Assembly: GCF_020923435.1 (NCBI RefSeq)
Contig: NZ_CP087263.1
Coordinates: forward strand, 2,995,970-3,059,969
Length of the DNA: 64,000 bases
DNA from: Brevibacillus humidisoli
GTDB lineage: Bacteria; Bacillota; Bacilli; Brevibacillales; Brevibacillaceae
Direction: 5' to 3'
The stretch's first letter is position 1. Each line of letters starts with the position of its first letter. The notes under the pieces are model-generated. The model made no database searches and was not told the origin of the DNA. It saw only the letters and a list, made by a program, of their open reading frames with translations. Position numbers and translations under genes: made by a program. Positions 42,945 through 52,785 of the stretch are shown piece after piece.

Positions 42945-45503
42945 TCATTGGCTTCCCCATGGATCATTGTTGAACTGCGGAATATCTGTCGGACGGTCGC
43001 CGCTTTCCGTAGGATCGAGTTGATCGTTCCGCTGCTCTCCGTCATCACCGTCGTTTCTACCTTCCCTATTTTGGCTGTCGTTATTGCCATCATCGGGCGT
43101 GGATCCGTCATGGTTGCCTTGACCGCCATCATTGGGTTCACCGTTATTGTCTCCGGTGTCACCGGTTTGCCCGTCATTGTCGTTCCCACTGCCGTCGTCA
43201 CCGGGCCATCCGTTGCCACCGTCCCCGTTTTCATCCTGCCCACTGTTATCGCCGTTGTTGTCCTCGTTCCCGTTATTCTGATCGAAGCCGCCTTCTCCCT
43301 GATCTTCATGATGCTGCTCCGCGTCTTCCAGGAATCGTTGCACTTGCGACATATCTACTTCTGCAGGATTGGACGGAGGACCTTCTTTCCCCTCCGCATC
43401 GCGAGGGATGACAATGTATTTGTACAGGGTTCCTTCAAACGCGTCGACGTATTGGTTCGCTGTAATCCCTTCTTGTACCAGCTCTTTCTCCTCTGGTGAA
43501 TCGACAAATCGGTACAAATCGTAGGTCAGTTCCAAACCTTCATTTCCAATCCAAGTGATAACCACTTCCGGCATGTGATTATCCAGCGCCAATACGGCCA
43601 TTACCTGAGGCGGTTGCATCTGCACCGGTTTATCCGGCTTTTCTACTCCCGGTGGAGGCGTAAAGTCCGTCGATTTCACCCCTTGCAGGCCCTGTGCAAA
43701 CACCTTGCTGAACAACTGCGCCGGTTTGCTGCTGCCCTGCGTCATCGCGTTTTGCTTGTCTTCGGGGTCAAACCCCATCCAGACCGCCCCTACATAGTTT
43801 GGCGTATAGCCTACAAACCAGGCGTCTTTGTTGTACTTGGTGTTGTTCCGGTACGCTTCTGATTCGGTTGTCCCGGTCTTACCGGCTACATGGCGTCCGC
43901 TGATTCGTGCATACCGACCGGTGCCTTCTTCGACAGCAGCCTGCAGCATCAGATGCATCTCCCAGGCGGCCTGTGCCGAGAGCACCTGAGTATGCTTGGG
44001 CTCGGCGGATTCCACAATGCCGAATTCCTGCGATTCAATCTTGGTGATCACATAGGGGTGAGCCATGCTGCCGCCATTGGCGAATGTCGTATACGCCTGG
44101 GCCATCGCTAGAGGAGATGTCCCCTTGTGCAGGCCGCCTAGGGCAATCGACAGGTTGCGATCTTCGGGCTGCAGTTGAATCCCGAACTTCTCAATGTACT
44201 TGATCGCATCCGAAATCCCCATCTCATTTAACAGCCAAACTGCCGGGACGTTGATCGAATCGATAACAGCTTGGCGCATCGTGACCGAACTGCTGTACTT
44301 GCCGTTGTAGTTGCGTGGTTTGTACCCGTTGAAGTCCTGTCTGGTGTTGTTTAGTTTGGAATACATGTTCCATTCGCCGCTATCCAAGGCAGGTGCATAG
44401 ACAGCCAAGGGTTTAAACGAAGACCCAGGCTGCCGCTGGGTGTCGACCGCAAAGTTAAAGCCTTTGGCTGCATATTGGCGACCTCCCATCATTGCCGCGA
44501 TCCCGCCTGTCTTCGGATCGAGCACGACCATGCCGGATTGCACCTGGCGATCTGCTCCGTCTGGAGGGAAGTTGTTGGGATCGGCAAAGGCACTTACCAT
44601 CGCATCCTGCATCTTGGGATCAAGCGTGGTGTGGATCTCCCAACCTCCGCGATACAGTTGGTCTTCCGTGATCCCGTACACCTGAGCGGCTTCCCGTACG
44701 ACGTAATCGATAAACGCCCGGTAGCCTTTTTTCAGCCCCCGTTCCTCCTGCCCGTCGTTCTCCGGCAGCGGTTGGTTCTGGGCCGCTTCCTTTTCTGGCT
44801 GTGTGATATAGTTTTGCTCCATCATCAAGCGCAGAACGGTATCGCGCCGCTCCTTTGCCTTGTCTGGATTAGCGAACGGCGAATAGGTACCCGGTGCCTT
44901 GGGCAGCGCCGCCAGCATGGCCGCTTCATGCAATTCGAGCTCCTGCAGATTATCCTTGCCGAAGTAGTACTTGCTGGCCGCCTTCACCCCGAAAATACCA
45001 GGACCAAGATAGATCTTGTTCAGGTACATTTCCAGGATTTCGTCCTTAGAGAACTTCCGCTCCAGGTTGATCGCGATCATCGCTTCTTTGGTTTTGCGCC
45101 AAAACGTCTTTTCATGAGAGAGAAATACGTTGCGAGCCAGCTGCTGGGTGATCGTGCTGCCGCCTTCAACCGCACTGCCCGCCTGGATGTCTTTGATGAT
45201 CGCTCCGCCGATCCGGATGATATCAATCCCGTTGTGTTCAAAGAATCGTTTGTCTTCAACCGCCACGAATGCATTTCTCACATGCTCCGGTATCTGGTTG
45301 AACGAGACGTACTCCCGATCCTCCTCAATGTAGAGCTTGCCGAATTCATTTCCATTCTTGTCGTACAAAACAGAAGCTTCCAGCTTTAAATCCTCCAGCT
45401 TCTGCATGTCGATCATCTTTTCGCCTGCCATCAGCAGTGCGAAATACCCCCCTACAACCGCAAACATTAAAAAGACGAAGAATGAGGCAACGAATACCAG
45501 CAT
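42945..45503 (-). CDS. ponA: Class A penicillin-binding protein (PBP1A type)
   Basis: Bifunctional peptidoglycan synthase: one N-terminal membrane helix (MLVFVASFFVFLMFAVVGGYFALLM), glycosyltransferase domain (FVAVEDKRFFEHNGIDIIRIGG, GGSTITQQLARN, RKTKEAMIAINLERKFSKDEILEMYLN), transpeptidase domain with GSSFKP (~364) and KTGTTE, a fibronectin-III-like domain, and a ~110-residue Gly/Asn/Asp-rich tail. The ATG at 45503 is the first in-frame start after a stretch without RBS and leaves no cytoplasmic tail. A far better start, ATG 45544 with AGGAGG 9 nt upstream, is one base out of frame across an A7 run (45523-45529). See findings. Confidence 0.88.
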   Translation of the reverse strand: MLVFVASFFVFLMFAVVGGYFALLMAGEKMIDMQKLEDLKLEASVLYDKNGNEFGKLYIEEDREYVSFNQIPEHVRNAFVAVEDKRFFEHNGIDIIRIGGAIIKDIQAGSAVEGGSTITQQLARNVFLSHEKTFWRKTKEAMIAINLERKFSKDEILEMYLNKIYLGPGIFGVKAASKYYFGKDNLQELELHEAAMLAALPKAPGTYSPFANPDKAKERRDTVLRLMMEQNYITQPEKEAAQNQPLPENDGQEERGLKKGYRAFIDYVVREAAQVYGITEDQLYRGGWEIHTTLDPKMQDAMVSAFADPNNFPPDGADRQVQSGMVVLDPKTGGIAAMMGGRQYAAKGFNFAVDTQRQPGSSFKPLAVYAPALDSGEWNMYSKLNNTRQDFNGYKPRNYNGKYSSSVTMRQAVIDSINVPAVWLLNEMGISDAIKYIEKFGIQLQPEDRNLSIALGGLHKGTSPLAMAQAYTTFANGGSMAHPYVITKIESQEFGIVESAEPKHTQVLSAQAAWEMHLMLQAAVEEGTGRYARISGRHVAGKTGTTESEAYRNNTKYNKDAWFVGYTPNYVGAVWMGFDPEDKQNAMTQGSSKPAQLFSKVFAQGLQGVKSTDFTPPPGVEKPDKPVQMQPPQVMAVLALDNHMPEVVITWIGNEGLELTYDLYRFVDSPEEKELVQEGITANQYVDAFEGTLYKYIVIPRDAEGKEGPPSNPAEVDMSQVQRFLEDAEQHHEDQGEGGFDQNNGNEDNNGDNSGQDENGDGGNGWPGDDGSGNDNDGQTGDTGDNNGEPNDGGQGNHDGSTPDDGNNDSQNREGRNDGDDGEQRNDQLDPTESGDRPTDIPQFNNDPWGSQ

Positions 45504-45647
45504 CTTGTTTTTTCTGACAACCTTTTTTTCTTGGCTCCAGCCATTTTTCTTTACCTCCTGGTTTCTTTCCCCTCTCCTCGTGTTATAGACGTTTTTTTTG
45601 TGAAAATGTTTCTCTGAATAAGAAAATCCCACATATACCCTGGTGAA

Positions 45648-45679
45648 CAAAAAAAGCCTATCCCGCCGCGGGGATAGGC
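45648..45679 (-). terminator. Transketolase terminator
   Basis: GCCTATCCC (45656-45664) pairs with GGGATAGGC (45671-45679). The minus strand then has TTTTTTTG (45655-45648). Follows the tkt stop at 45712. Confidence 0.9.
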
Positions 45680-45711
45680 CATGTCGATCTGTCATACCTC
45701 TTGGAGCCGGA

Positions 45712-47721
45712 TCAGCGTTTTAGCAGTTTTTCCGCTTCGCTGACCACATGTTCTACTGTAAAGCCGTATTCCTGCATAATCCGTTCACCAGGAGCAGAAG
45801 CGCCAAACACATTGATCCCGAGTACAGCGCCGCCGTCCCCTGTATAACGCTCCCAGCCTTGCGGGAAGGCCATCTCTACACCCAATCGTGCTTTCACCGT
45901 AGGTGGAATTACAGAGTCGCGATACTCTTTGGACTGCCGCTCAAACAGCTCCCAGCTCGGCATGCTGACGACTCGTGCTTTGACACCGCGTGCAGCCAGT
46001 TGTTCGCGTGCCTGGAGGCAAAGCGAGACTTCCGAACCGGACGCCAGCAGCAGCAGGTCAGGCTGACCCCCTTCGGCGTCGGCGACGATGTATGCCCCTT
46101 TTGGCAGACCTTCGCTAGCGGCCGCTGCGGTCTCTGCCAGCACCGGCAGGTTTTGCCTTGTCAGGACCAGCGCTACTGGTTCATCCGTACGCGTGATCGC
46201 ATAACGCCACGCCTCATTGGTCTCATTGGCGTCAGCCGGGCGCAGTACGGTCAATCCTGGCATCGCCCGCAGGGCAGGAAGCTGCTCGATCGGTTCGTGA
46301 GTCGGACCGTCTTCCCCGACCGCGATCGAGTCGTGCGTAAATACGTAAATGACTGGCTGCTTCATCAGTGCGGAGAGGCGGATGGCCGGACGCAGATAGT
46401 CGGAGAACACAAAGAACGTCCCTCCATACACCTTCAGACCGCCATGCAATGCCATCCCGTTGAGAGCTGCCCCCATCGCAAACTCGCGTACGCCAAACCA
46501 GATGTTGCGCCCTTCGTAGCTGCCAGGCAGGAAGTTGCCCTCATCCTTGATCACCGTATTGTTGGAGTGAGCCAGGTCAGCCGAGCCCCCAAACAGATAG
46601 GGAACGCGTTTGGCGATTCCGTTGATCGCTTTCCCTGATGCGGCGCGGGTCGCCAGTTTGCTGCCCGTCTCATGCGCAGGCAGTTCCGCATCCCAGCCCT
46701 CCGGCAGCTTCCCGGATACGGCAGTCTTAAACTGCTCCGCCAACTGCGGATACGCTTTTGCATAGGCAGCGAACAGGTCCGCCCACTCTGCTTCCCGCTT
46801 TTGTCCAGCATCCGCCAGACCTTGGTAAAAATCAGAGACCTCCTGCGGGACGTGGAAATCAGTGTCGTGCCCCCATTCGTAAGCCTCTTTGGTCAGTTTT
46901 GCCTCATCTTTTCCAAGCGGGGCACCATGTGCCGCAGACGAGCCAGCTTTGTTCGGACTGCCGAAGCCGATCGTGGTTTTTACCTCGATCAGAGTCGGGC
47001 GATCCAGATCGGCACGCGCTTCTGAAATCGCCCGCTCAATCTCTGCCAGATCGTTGCCGTCTTCGACGCGCAGGTACTGCCAACCGTACGCTTTGTAGCG
47101 CATCGCCACATCTTCGGAGAACGAGCGGGAGAGTTCCCCGTCCAGCGAGATGTCATTGGAATCATAAAGCATAATCAGTTTGCCCAGTTTCAGATGACCG
47201 GCCAGGGAAGAAGCCTCTCCAGAGACACCTTCCATCAGGTCGCCATCGCCGCAGATCACATAGGTGAAATGATTGACGATATCGTAATCGTCGCGGTTGT
47301 ATGTAGCAGCCAGATGCTTCTCCGCCATCGCCATGCCGACAGCCATGGCAATCCCTTGACCGAGCGGTCCGGTGGTGGCGTCAACACCGGGAGTATGTCC
47401 ATACTCCGGATGCCCCGGGGTGCGGCTGCCCCACTGGCGGAAGTTCTGCAAATCTTCCATGCTGACATCGTATTTCATCAGATGCAGCATGGCGTACAAC
47501 AGCATCGAGCCGTGACCGGCGGACAGCACGAAACGATCCCGGTTGATCCAGTGAGGATTTTGCGGATTGACATTCATAAAACGGCTCCACAGCACATGTG
47601 CCATCGGTGCGGCACCCATCGGCATGCCGGGGTGGCCGGAATTGGCTTTTTCAATCGCATCAATGGCGAGCGTACGCAGGGTGTTAATCGCTAGCTGATC
47701 AATAGACGCTTGATTCGTCAT
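45712..47721 (-). CDS. tkt: Transketolase
   Basis: 669 residues; transfers two-carbon units in the pentose phosphate pathway with thiamine diphosphate. Motifs: [47 protein letters not shown], the TPP loop [20 protein letters not shown], and [23 protein letters not shown] at 47721 ([11 protein letters not shown]) with GGAGGG 11 nt upstream; an ATG 27 bp earlier falls within the promoter-proximal leader. A good -10 TATAAT lies at 47763-47758 on this strand. Confidence 0.97.
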   Translation of the reverse strand: MTNQASIDQLAINTLRTLAIDAIEKANSGHPGMPMGAAPMAHVLWSRFMNVNPQNPHWINRDRFVLSAGHGSMLLYAMLHLMKYDVSMEDLQNFRQWGSRTPGHPEYGHTPGVDATTGPLGQGIAMAVGMAMAEKHLAATYNRDDYDIVNHFTYVICGDGDLMEGVSGEASSLAGHLKLGKLIMLYDSNDISLDGELSRSFSEDVAMRYKAYGWQYLRVEDGNDLAEIERAISEARADLDRPTLIEVKTTIGFGSPNKAGSSAAHGAPLGKDEAKLTKEAYEWGHDTDFHVPQEVSDFYQGLADAGQKREAEWADLFAAYAKAYPQLAEQFKTAVSGKLPEGWDAELPAHETGSKLATRAASGKAINGIAKRVPYLFGGSADLAHSNNTVIKDEGNFLPGSYEGRNIWFGVREFAMGAALNGMALHGGLKVYGGTFFVFSDYLRPAIRLSALMKQPVIYVFTHDSIAVGEDGPTHEPIEQLPALRAMPGLTVLRPADANETNEAWRYAITRTDEPVALVLTRQNLPVLAETAAAASEGLPKGAYIVADAEGGQPDLLLLASGSEVSLCLQAREQLAARGVKARVVSMPSWELFERQSKEYRDSVIPPTVKARLGVEMAFPQGWERYTGDGGAVLGINVFGASAPGERIMQEYGFTVEHVVSEAEKLLKR

Positions 47722-47795
47722 GTAAGAATTTTCCCTCCTCCGATTCATTGCAGTGTGATTATACCACAGCTTGTTAGTGCTGGGTGAACAACCGG

Positions 47796-47981
47796 TTATT
47801 TTTTTGACTCTCGCAGGGCTGCGATCGCTTTCATAAATTCTTCCTTATCGATCAAACCGAGTTGGTAAAGTTCGCGGATTTCGTCTTCGATCAGCAAGCG
47901 GTCTCCCTCGGGATCTCCGGTATAGATGACGATGCCAAAACGGTGCAGGAAGTGCTTGAGATCAAACTGCTCTTGCTTCAC
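47796..47981 (-). CDS. yqgQ: YqgQ-family small protein
   Basis: 61 residues from GTG at 47981 with GGGAGGAAG upstream. The segment [35 protein letters not shown] matches the YqgQ (DUF910) pattern of Bacillales, a short three-helix protein of unknown function usually found near glucokinase. The GTG overlaps the upstream TGA (GTGA), so translation is coupled to the 132-residue gene before it. Confidence 0.85.
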   Translation of the reverse strand: MKQEQFDLKHFLHRFGIVIYTGDPEGDRLLIEDEIRELYQLGLIDKEEFMKAIAALRESKK

Positions 47982-48376
47982 GTCACTTCCTCCCAAGCCG
48001 ATTCCATCCCTGCCAGCACACGGGTATAGTCGAACTCCACCGCAAAGCCGGTAATCGCCACTACTTTTGCCCGGGGATATGCTTGCTGCCAATCCGCCGC
48101 CTCCCGCTCGCTTACCCCGACGATGTAAAGGGGGGCATCGGCAAGCGTGTCGTCTTGCGTCAGCAGGTCGAGAAAGCGTCCGCTTTTTTCCGGCTCCCCT
48201 GCCGTATTGACGATGATCAGGCTCTTTCCAATGCCCTCCTCCCGCCGCTGTTCTTTGACCAGCTCCAGTGTCTGCTGCGTTGGGACAAGCGCATTTACTT
48301 CAGAAAAATAGTCGAGGATCTCATCGAGCCATTCATCCTCTTGCCAAGCAAAATAGTAGACCATCAGCCGTTCCAT
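47978..48376 (-). CDS. Unknown protein, coupled to yqgQ
   Basis: 132 residues from ATG 48376 (GGAGGAAAAG upstream). An alternating pattern of hydrophobic strands (SLIIVNTAG, APLYIVGVSE, KVVAITGFAV) and amphipathic helices suggests a Rossmann- or receiver-like fold, but the phospho-acceptor Asp and Lys of response regulators are not recognisable. Overlaps yqgQ by 4 bp. TATAAT on the minus strand at about 48488-48483 is its probable -10. Confidence 0.72.
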   Translation of the reverse strand: MERLMVYYFAWQEDEWLDEILDYFSEVNALVPTQQTLELVKEQRREEGIGKSLIIVNTAGEPEKSGRFLDLLTQDDTLADAPLYIVGVSEREAADWQQAYPRAKVVAITGFAVEFDYTRVLAGMESAWEEVT

Positions 48377-48601
48377 CTCTTTTCCTCCAAAGCCGTTGCT
48401 CGCCGGTTGACTCATCACCCGTCAGGCAGCAGGTGATGACAGGGTAACCGGTGACGATTTGACGACATTTTTTTCACTGCTTCATTATAACACGTCCGAC
48501 GGTCAGACAACCCGATTCCGCTGGCTTGACTTCCGGTTAGCCATCACGTAAGGTGGATGCAGAATAGTTCATTCGGAGGCAAAAAGAAAGAGGTTTTTTT
48601 C

Positions 48602-49777
48602 GTGCACAAAAAGCTGCTCACCTTATTATTCAGCGTGATGTTTTTGATGATGCTCGGATTTGGCATTATTATTCCCATCCTGCCTTTTTTTGCTGAGCGG
48701 ATCGGTGCCGACTCACTGCAAATCGGCATCCTGTTTGCCAGCTATAATATTATGCAGTTTCTGTTCTCGCCGCTCTGGGGCAGCCTGTCCGACCGGATCG
48801 GTCGAAAGCCCTTGATCGTTACCGGTCTGATTGGCTTTTCGATTACCTTTGTACTGTTTGGACTTTCAGATACATATGGTGAGATGCTGCTTTACCGGAT
48901 TCTCGGAGGCATCGTCTCCGCTGCTGCCATCCCGACCGTGACCGCGATGGTGGCAGATCTGTTCCCGCCGGATGAACGGGCAAAAGGGATGGGCGTGATT
49001 GGCGCTGGCGTCGGGCTCAGTTTCGTATTTGGACCGGTGATCGGCGGTCTGCTCGGCGACATCAACGCCTCCTACCCGTTCTTTGCCGCAGCGGGAGTGG
49101 CCTTCCTGACGATGTTGTTTGTCCTGGCGATGCTTCCCGAGAGCTTGCCGCGTGACAACCGTGCCGGTCGCGGCGGGCAGCGGTGGATCAATCCGCTGTC
49201 GGCGATGAGCGGACGACTCGCCTTGCTGTACAATCTGCTGTTTATTGTCTCGTTTTCGTTTGCCGGTTTGGAAGCGACGTTTGCCCTCTATATCGGTCAT
49301 CTGTTCGGCATGACCTCAAAAGATCTCGGCTACATGTTCCTGGTGATGGGGATTATTGCTGCCATCGTGCAGGGCGGATTGATCGGGCGGATGGTGAAGA
49401 AGTGGGGAGAATCGGCTGTGCTTTCACTGGGATTGGGTTTGTACGCGGTTGGCTTTGTCCTGATCCTGATCGGACAAGGCTTCTGGAGCCTCTCGCTCTA
49501 TCTCTCGCTGTTTGGTGCCGGTCAAGGGATGATTCGGGCTACCGCTACCTCGCTGATCACACGCCGCACGACACAGGCACAAGGGGTCACCTCTGGAACG
49601 ATGAGCTCGATGGACAGTCTGGGCCGCATCCTGGGGCCGGTCGTCGCAGGAGCCTTGTTTTCCTGGCATTACAGCGCACCGTATATCGCCGGTGCGGTGC
49701 TGGTGGGAGCGATCCTGCTGCTGTTCCTCGTCCGCAATCGCTCTCTGCCGGAACCGACAGAGATCAGGAAAGTGTGA
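48602..49777 (+). CDS. MFS drug-type efflux transporter
   Basis: 391 residues with 12 predicted membrane helices. Motif A is SPLWGSLSDRIGRKPLIV after helix 2, and motif C-like GVIGAGVGLSFVFGPVIGGLLG lies in helix 5, which places it among proton antiporters for drugs (TetA/YkuC-like). GTG at 48602 is 8 nt from AAAGAGG. An ATG at 48557 abuts its purine run too closely and would add a polar 15-residue tail. Monocistronic; substrate unknown. Confidence 0.9.
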   Translation: MHKKLLTLLFSVMFLMMLGFGIIIPILPFFAERIGADSLQIGILFASYNIMQFLFSPLWGSLSDRIGRKPLIVTGLIGFSITFVLFGLSDTYGEMLLYRILGGIVSAAAIPTVTAMVADLFPPDERAKGMGVIGAGVGLSFVFGPVIGGLLGDINASYPFFAAAGVAFLTMLFVLAMLPESLPRDNRAGRGGQRWINPLSAMSGRLALLYNLLFIVSFSFAGLEATFALYIGHLFGMTSKDLGYMFLVMGIIAAIVQGGLIGRMVKKWGESAVLSLGLGLYAVGFVLILIGQGFWSLSLYLSLFGAGQGMIRATATSLITRRTTQAQGVTSGTMSSMDSLGRILGPVVAGALFSWHYSAPYIAGAVLVGAILLLFLVRNRSLPEPTEIRKV

Positions 49778-49790
49778 GAAAAAACCATCG

Positions 49791-49830
49791 CCCCCGCTAT
49801 CCGGTAAAAGAACGGAGATGCGGGGGTTAT
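49791..49830 (+). terminator. Terminator of the MFS gene
   Basis: CCCCCGC (49791-49797) pairs with GCGGGGG (49820-49826), then TTATCTTTC. Weak T-run. Confidence 0.55.
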
Positions 49831-49839
49831 CTTTCGTAG

Positions 49840-49880
49840 TACAAAAGACCAGATCCATCCGGCAAACGGCTGATCTGGTC
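49840..49880 (-). terminator. Terminator of the coiled-coil lipoprotein gene
   Basis: GACCAGATC (49847-49855) pairs with GATCTGGTC (49872-49880). Minus strand continues TTTTGT. Fourteen bases past the stop at 49894. Confidence 0.8.
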
Positions 49881-49893
49881 CACCTGGAGATCC

Positions 49894-50442
49894 TTAAATA
49901 TCATTTGCGATGCTCTCCAGTTTCCAACTGTCCCCTTCTTTTCGGAAGGTCATCACCATCACCGCGAGCAGCGAATCGTCGCCGTAGATCTCCATTCCGG
50001 TGACGAACCGGTCGTCGGGCTGCAGTTCGTACCAACGCTGGCGTACATCATTGGCACGCTCAAGAAAAGGATAATCGATTGGTTCTTTTGAGCCGGCAAG
50101 ATCGCGAAACACCAGTTTTTCTTTCTCTACCGTTACTGTATCGGCAACCAGCTCACGCAACGCTGAATCATTCTTTTTCAGCATGGCGGCAATCACCTGC
50201 CGAGCCTGTAGATCAACGAGATTGCGCACTTCTTTTTCTTCTGTCAACCGCTTCACTTGAGTAGTCAGTTCCGCCACCTGCTGCTTCAACTGGTCCCGTT
50301 CCGCCTCCAACTGCTTGCGAGCAGCCTCTAGCTGCTCCACTTTTCCTGCTTCTGCGCCTCCCGTCGTCTGCTCAGCCTCTTGACCGGTGCAGCCTGCAGC
50401 GAGCAGACCCACAACCAGCAATACCAACCACAACTGTCTCAA
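49894..50442 (-). CDS. Coiled-coil lipoprotein of unknown function
   Basis: 182 residues from TTG 50442, 9 nt after AAGGAG; the ATG at 50451 is directly against the RBS. Signal peptide with lipobox LAAGC, a coiled coil (LEAARKQLEAERDQLKQQVAELTTQVKRL), and a C-terminal globular part resembling an NTF2-like fold (DDRFVTGMEIYGDDSLLAVMVMTFRKEGDSWKLE). Surface-attached. No catalytic motif seen. Confidence 0.83.
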   Translation of the reverse strand: MRQLWLVLLVVGLLAAGCTGQEAEQTTGGAEAGKVEQLEAARKQLEAERDQLKQQVAELTTQVKRLTEEKEVRNLVDLQARQVIAAMLKKNDSALRELVADTVTVEKEKLVFRDLAGSKEPIDYPFLERANDVRQRWYELQPDDRFVTGMEIYGDDSLLAVMVMTFRKEGDSWKLESIANDI

Positions 50443-50511
50443 CGAGAACATCTCCTTTCCGTGAATCGAACCATACCAGTGCGGTTGTCCGCGATGGTTC
50501 GCGCTTGCGCC

Positions 50512-51276
50512 TCAGTTCTCAAACAAACGCTTGCCTGTTTCAGCATTGATAAACTGGATTGTGGAGTACGGCGGCAACTCTGCTTTCCCAACCACATAGG
50601 GGTAGCTGATCACTTGTGGATACATCTTACCTTCCTCTGGTTCGGTCAGACGGACGTAAACCAACAACTGCTCCCAGCTCATCTGCTGTTTTTCGATCTT
50701 CAAACCATATCCTGGGTGGGGCACTTCTCCCCGTGCGATCACATACAGATCACCGAGACGATGAACACCTTGCTTCTGCTTTACCTTTTCGACGAATGCT
50801 TTCTGTTCCTCCGTGAGGGCGTCTTGAGCTACGGAAACAAATGTTCCGGCCGTTTTGGTTTCATTCACGTTGATGGTACGGTTCTTCTCATCCCACTTTA
50901 CCTGGTACCCCAATTCCTCCAGGGTCCAGCGAAGCGGCAGATAACTGCTCTGCTCGTTGACGATCGCTCCCTGATCGATGGTGATCCACTCTCGACCCGT
51001 CTTCACCTGATTTGTGCCTGGTTTATACCTCAGTTGATATCCGTTGGAGGCGATGAGCGTGATCACACCCTCCTCTTCTTCCACACCGCCGTTGATCAGC
51101 TTCGCTACATCCTCTACATCGATCATCGTACGGTCGTTGTACACCACCAATTCCTGTGCCAGCACGACGGACTCGCCACCCAGGGTGACCTGTACGTCTG
51201 TATCGGCAGCGCCCACTCCGGCTGTCATCAGGGAGAGTGCCAGCACCAATGTCGGCAACACTTTGCGTCTGTCCAT
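50512..51276 (-). CDS. Secreted stalk-domain / PrcB-like protein
   Basis: 254 residues from ATG 51276 (GGAGGGATC upstream). Signal peptide ending near TAGVGAA, then a stalk domain (copper-amine-oxidase-N type: MIDVEDVAKLINGG, YLPLRWTLEELGYQVKWD), then a ~110-residue domain matching the PrcB C-terminal pattern (DLYVIARGEVPHPGYGLKIEK). PrcB-type domains are known from spirochaete protease complexes; here the domain is probably a surface module. A long upstream extension of the frame lacks RBS and secretion features. Confidence 0.85.
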   Translation of the reverse strand: MDRRKVLPTLVLALSLMTAGVGAADTDVQVTLGGESVVLAQELVVYNDRTMIDVEDVAKLINGGVEEEEGVITLIASNGYQLRYKPGTNQVKTGREWITIDQGAIVNEQSSYLPLRWTLEELGYQVKWDEKNRTINVNETKTAGTFVSVAQDALTEEQKAFVEKVKQKQGVHRLGDLYVIARGEVPHPGYGLKIEKQQMSWEQLLVYVRLTEPEEGKMYPQVISYPYVVGKAELPPYSTIQFINAETGKRLFEN

Positions 51277-51433
51277 CTCTTGATCCCTCCACCAACTATG
51301 ATCCATTTGTGTTGTATGACTGCTTTCCACAGAAAAATGTTTCATTCCTTTCGTCCATCTTTCTCTAGTAAGAGTGTTTCCAGCTTCCGGTAAAAGTATC
51401 GCAAACGGACGACGAAACTCCTCATCGTTGGAC

Positions 51434-51463
51434 TTGTCTGGACTAATAAGACTGACATATACT
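51434..51463 (+). promoter_or_regulatory. Probable promoter of the YcaQ-like gene
   Basis: TTGTCT (51434-51439), 18 bp, TATACT (51458-51463), ~50 bp before the leader mini-gene. Confidence 0.5.
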
Positions 51464-51511
51464 AACAGATGAATATTTTTACAGAACGTGCACAGAAAGG
51501 GGTCACCTGCT

Positions 51512-51538
51512 ATGGTTGATCGCATAGGTTCGTCATGA
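51512..51538 (+). CDS. Eight-codon leader frame overlapping the YcaQ-like start
   Basis: ATG at 51512 has AAAGGGG 10 nt upstream and reads MVDRIGSS, ending in a TGA that overlaps the next gene's ATG (ATGA at 51535). The downstream gene lacks its own good RBS, so ribosomes finishing this frame could restart there. A coupling device or chance; only the sequence layout supports it. Confidence 0.35.
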   Translation: MVDRIGSS

Positions 51539-52785
51539 GTTCAGCTTATCCCGTGGACCGCATAGCGGCTCGCCGATTTCTCCTGGCTGCACAAGGCCTG
51601 TTAGACGCTGACAGCAAAAAGACGCTAAGCGGCAAAGATGCAGAAGAAACACTGCAGATGATCCGCAGGTTGGAGTGCGTCCAGATTGATCCGGTAGCCG
51701 CCGCAGAACGGAATCAGCATCTGGTGCTGGCCGCCCGCATGCCTGCCTACCGTCCGTCCCACCTCGAACAACTACTCGTAAAAAACAAAATATTTGAGTA
51801 CATCGCCAATGAAGCGTGTGTCATTCCGATGGAGGATTACGCTATATTTGAGCCTATACGGGACCGTTACAAAGCTCGTCTGACGGGCAGGTTGGAGCAA
51901 ATGGGTGAGGTAGTGGAAGAGGTGCTGACACGCCTGCGAGAGGAGGGACCGCTCCCTTCACGTGCTTTCCGCTCCAGCAAGCGTGTACATGGCTATTGGG
52001 ACAACACCACGCCCAAGACAAAAGAAACATCGCTCGTCCTCAACCTGCTGCTCGACATGGGGATCGTCATGGTAGCGAGGCGGGACGGTACCGAACGCTT
52101 CTTTGATTTGGCCGATAAGACGGTTGTGGAGGGACAGCGTCGGAAGGCTGCATCGCTGGATCGTACCAGTGCAACCCAAGCACTGATAGACAAGTACATC
52201 CGAGCTTACCGTCTCTTTGATGCACAGGATCCGCGATTTGGCTGGTGCAAAATCCCTGCTGGCGAGCGACGGACAGAAATCGAACGTCGTCTGCAGGCTG
52301 GTGTCGTAACCGCTCTGCAGATCGAAGGAATCCAACGGCCGTATTATATTTTGTCCGAAGATCTGGAGCAGCTGCGGCAGTGGCAGGACTGTTCGCGGCA
52401 CGACATGTCGTCTGCTGCTTCGCTCACCTTTTTGCCGCCGCTGGACAACCTGCTGTGGCGGCGAGAGAGAATCGTCGACTTGTTTGATTTTCACTACAAG
52501 TGGGAGATCTACACGCCTGCCGAGAAACGCCTATATGGTTATTATGCGATGCCCATCCTGTACGGAGATCGGTTGATCGGCAGGATGGACCCTAGGTTGG
52601 ACCGGAAAGAGGAGAGGCTGGTCGTCCGGCTGCTGCAGTTGGAGCAGGATGTGGAGATCACGTCAGACCTGCAGCTTGCCCTCCGTGAGTCTCTGGAAGC
52701 GTTCGCTCGCTTTCACCAGGCGAAGGAGATTGTCATTGATCAGACCGTGCCTGATGCGCTGAGGAAAAGGCTGAGTTGGGCGTGA
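51535..52785 (+). CDS. YcaQ/AlkX-like winged-helix protein (putative DNA glycosylase)
   Basis: 416 residues of the HTH_42 family (tandem winged helices), which includes YcaQ/AlkX glycosylases that unhook DNA crosslinks. Visible: AARRFLLAAQGLL, the active-site region RLECVQIDPVAAAERNQHLVL with the Gln-x-Asp element, FEYIANEACVIPMED, HGYWDNTTPKTKE, and YGDRLIGRMDPRLDR near the C-terminus. Function by family only; Bacillales members are largely untested. It starts at ATG 51535 with no good RBS, apparently coupled to an 8-codon leader. Divergent from the PrcB-like gene. Confidence 0.85.
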   Translation: MSSAYPVDRIAARRFLLAAQGLLDADSKKTLSGKDAEETLQMIRRLECVQIDPVAAAERNQHLVLAARMPAYRPSHLEQLLVKNKIFEYIANEACVIPMEDYAIFEPIRDRYKARLTGRLEQMGEVVEEVLTRLREEGPLPSRAFRSSKRVHGYWDNTTPKTKETSLVLNLLLDMGIVMVARRDGTERFFDLADKTVVEGQRRKAASLDRTSATQALIDKYIRAYRLFDAQDPRFGWCKIPAGERRTEIERRLQAGVVTALQIEGIQRPYYILSEDLEQLRQWQDCSRHDMSSAASLTFLPPLDNLLWRRERIVDLFDFHYKWEIYTPAEKRLYGYYAMPILYGDRLIGRMDPRLDRKEERLVVRLLQLEQDVEITSDLQLALRESLEAFARFHQAKEIVIDQTVPDALRKRLSWA

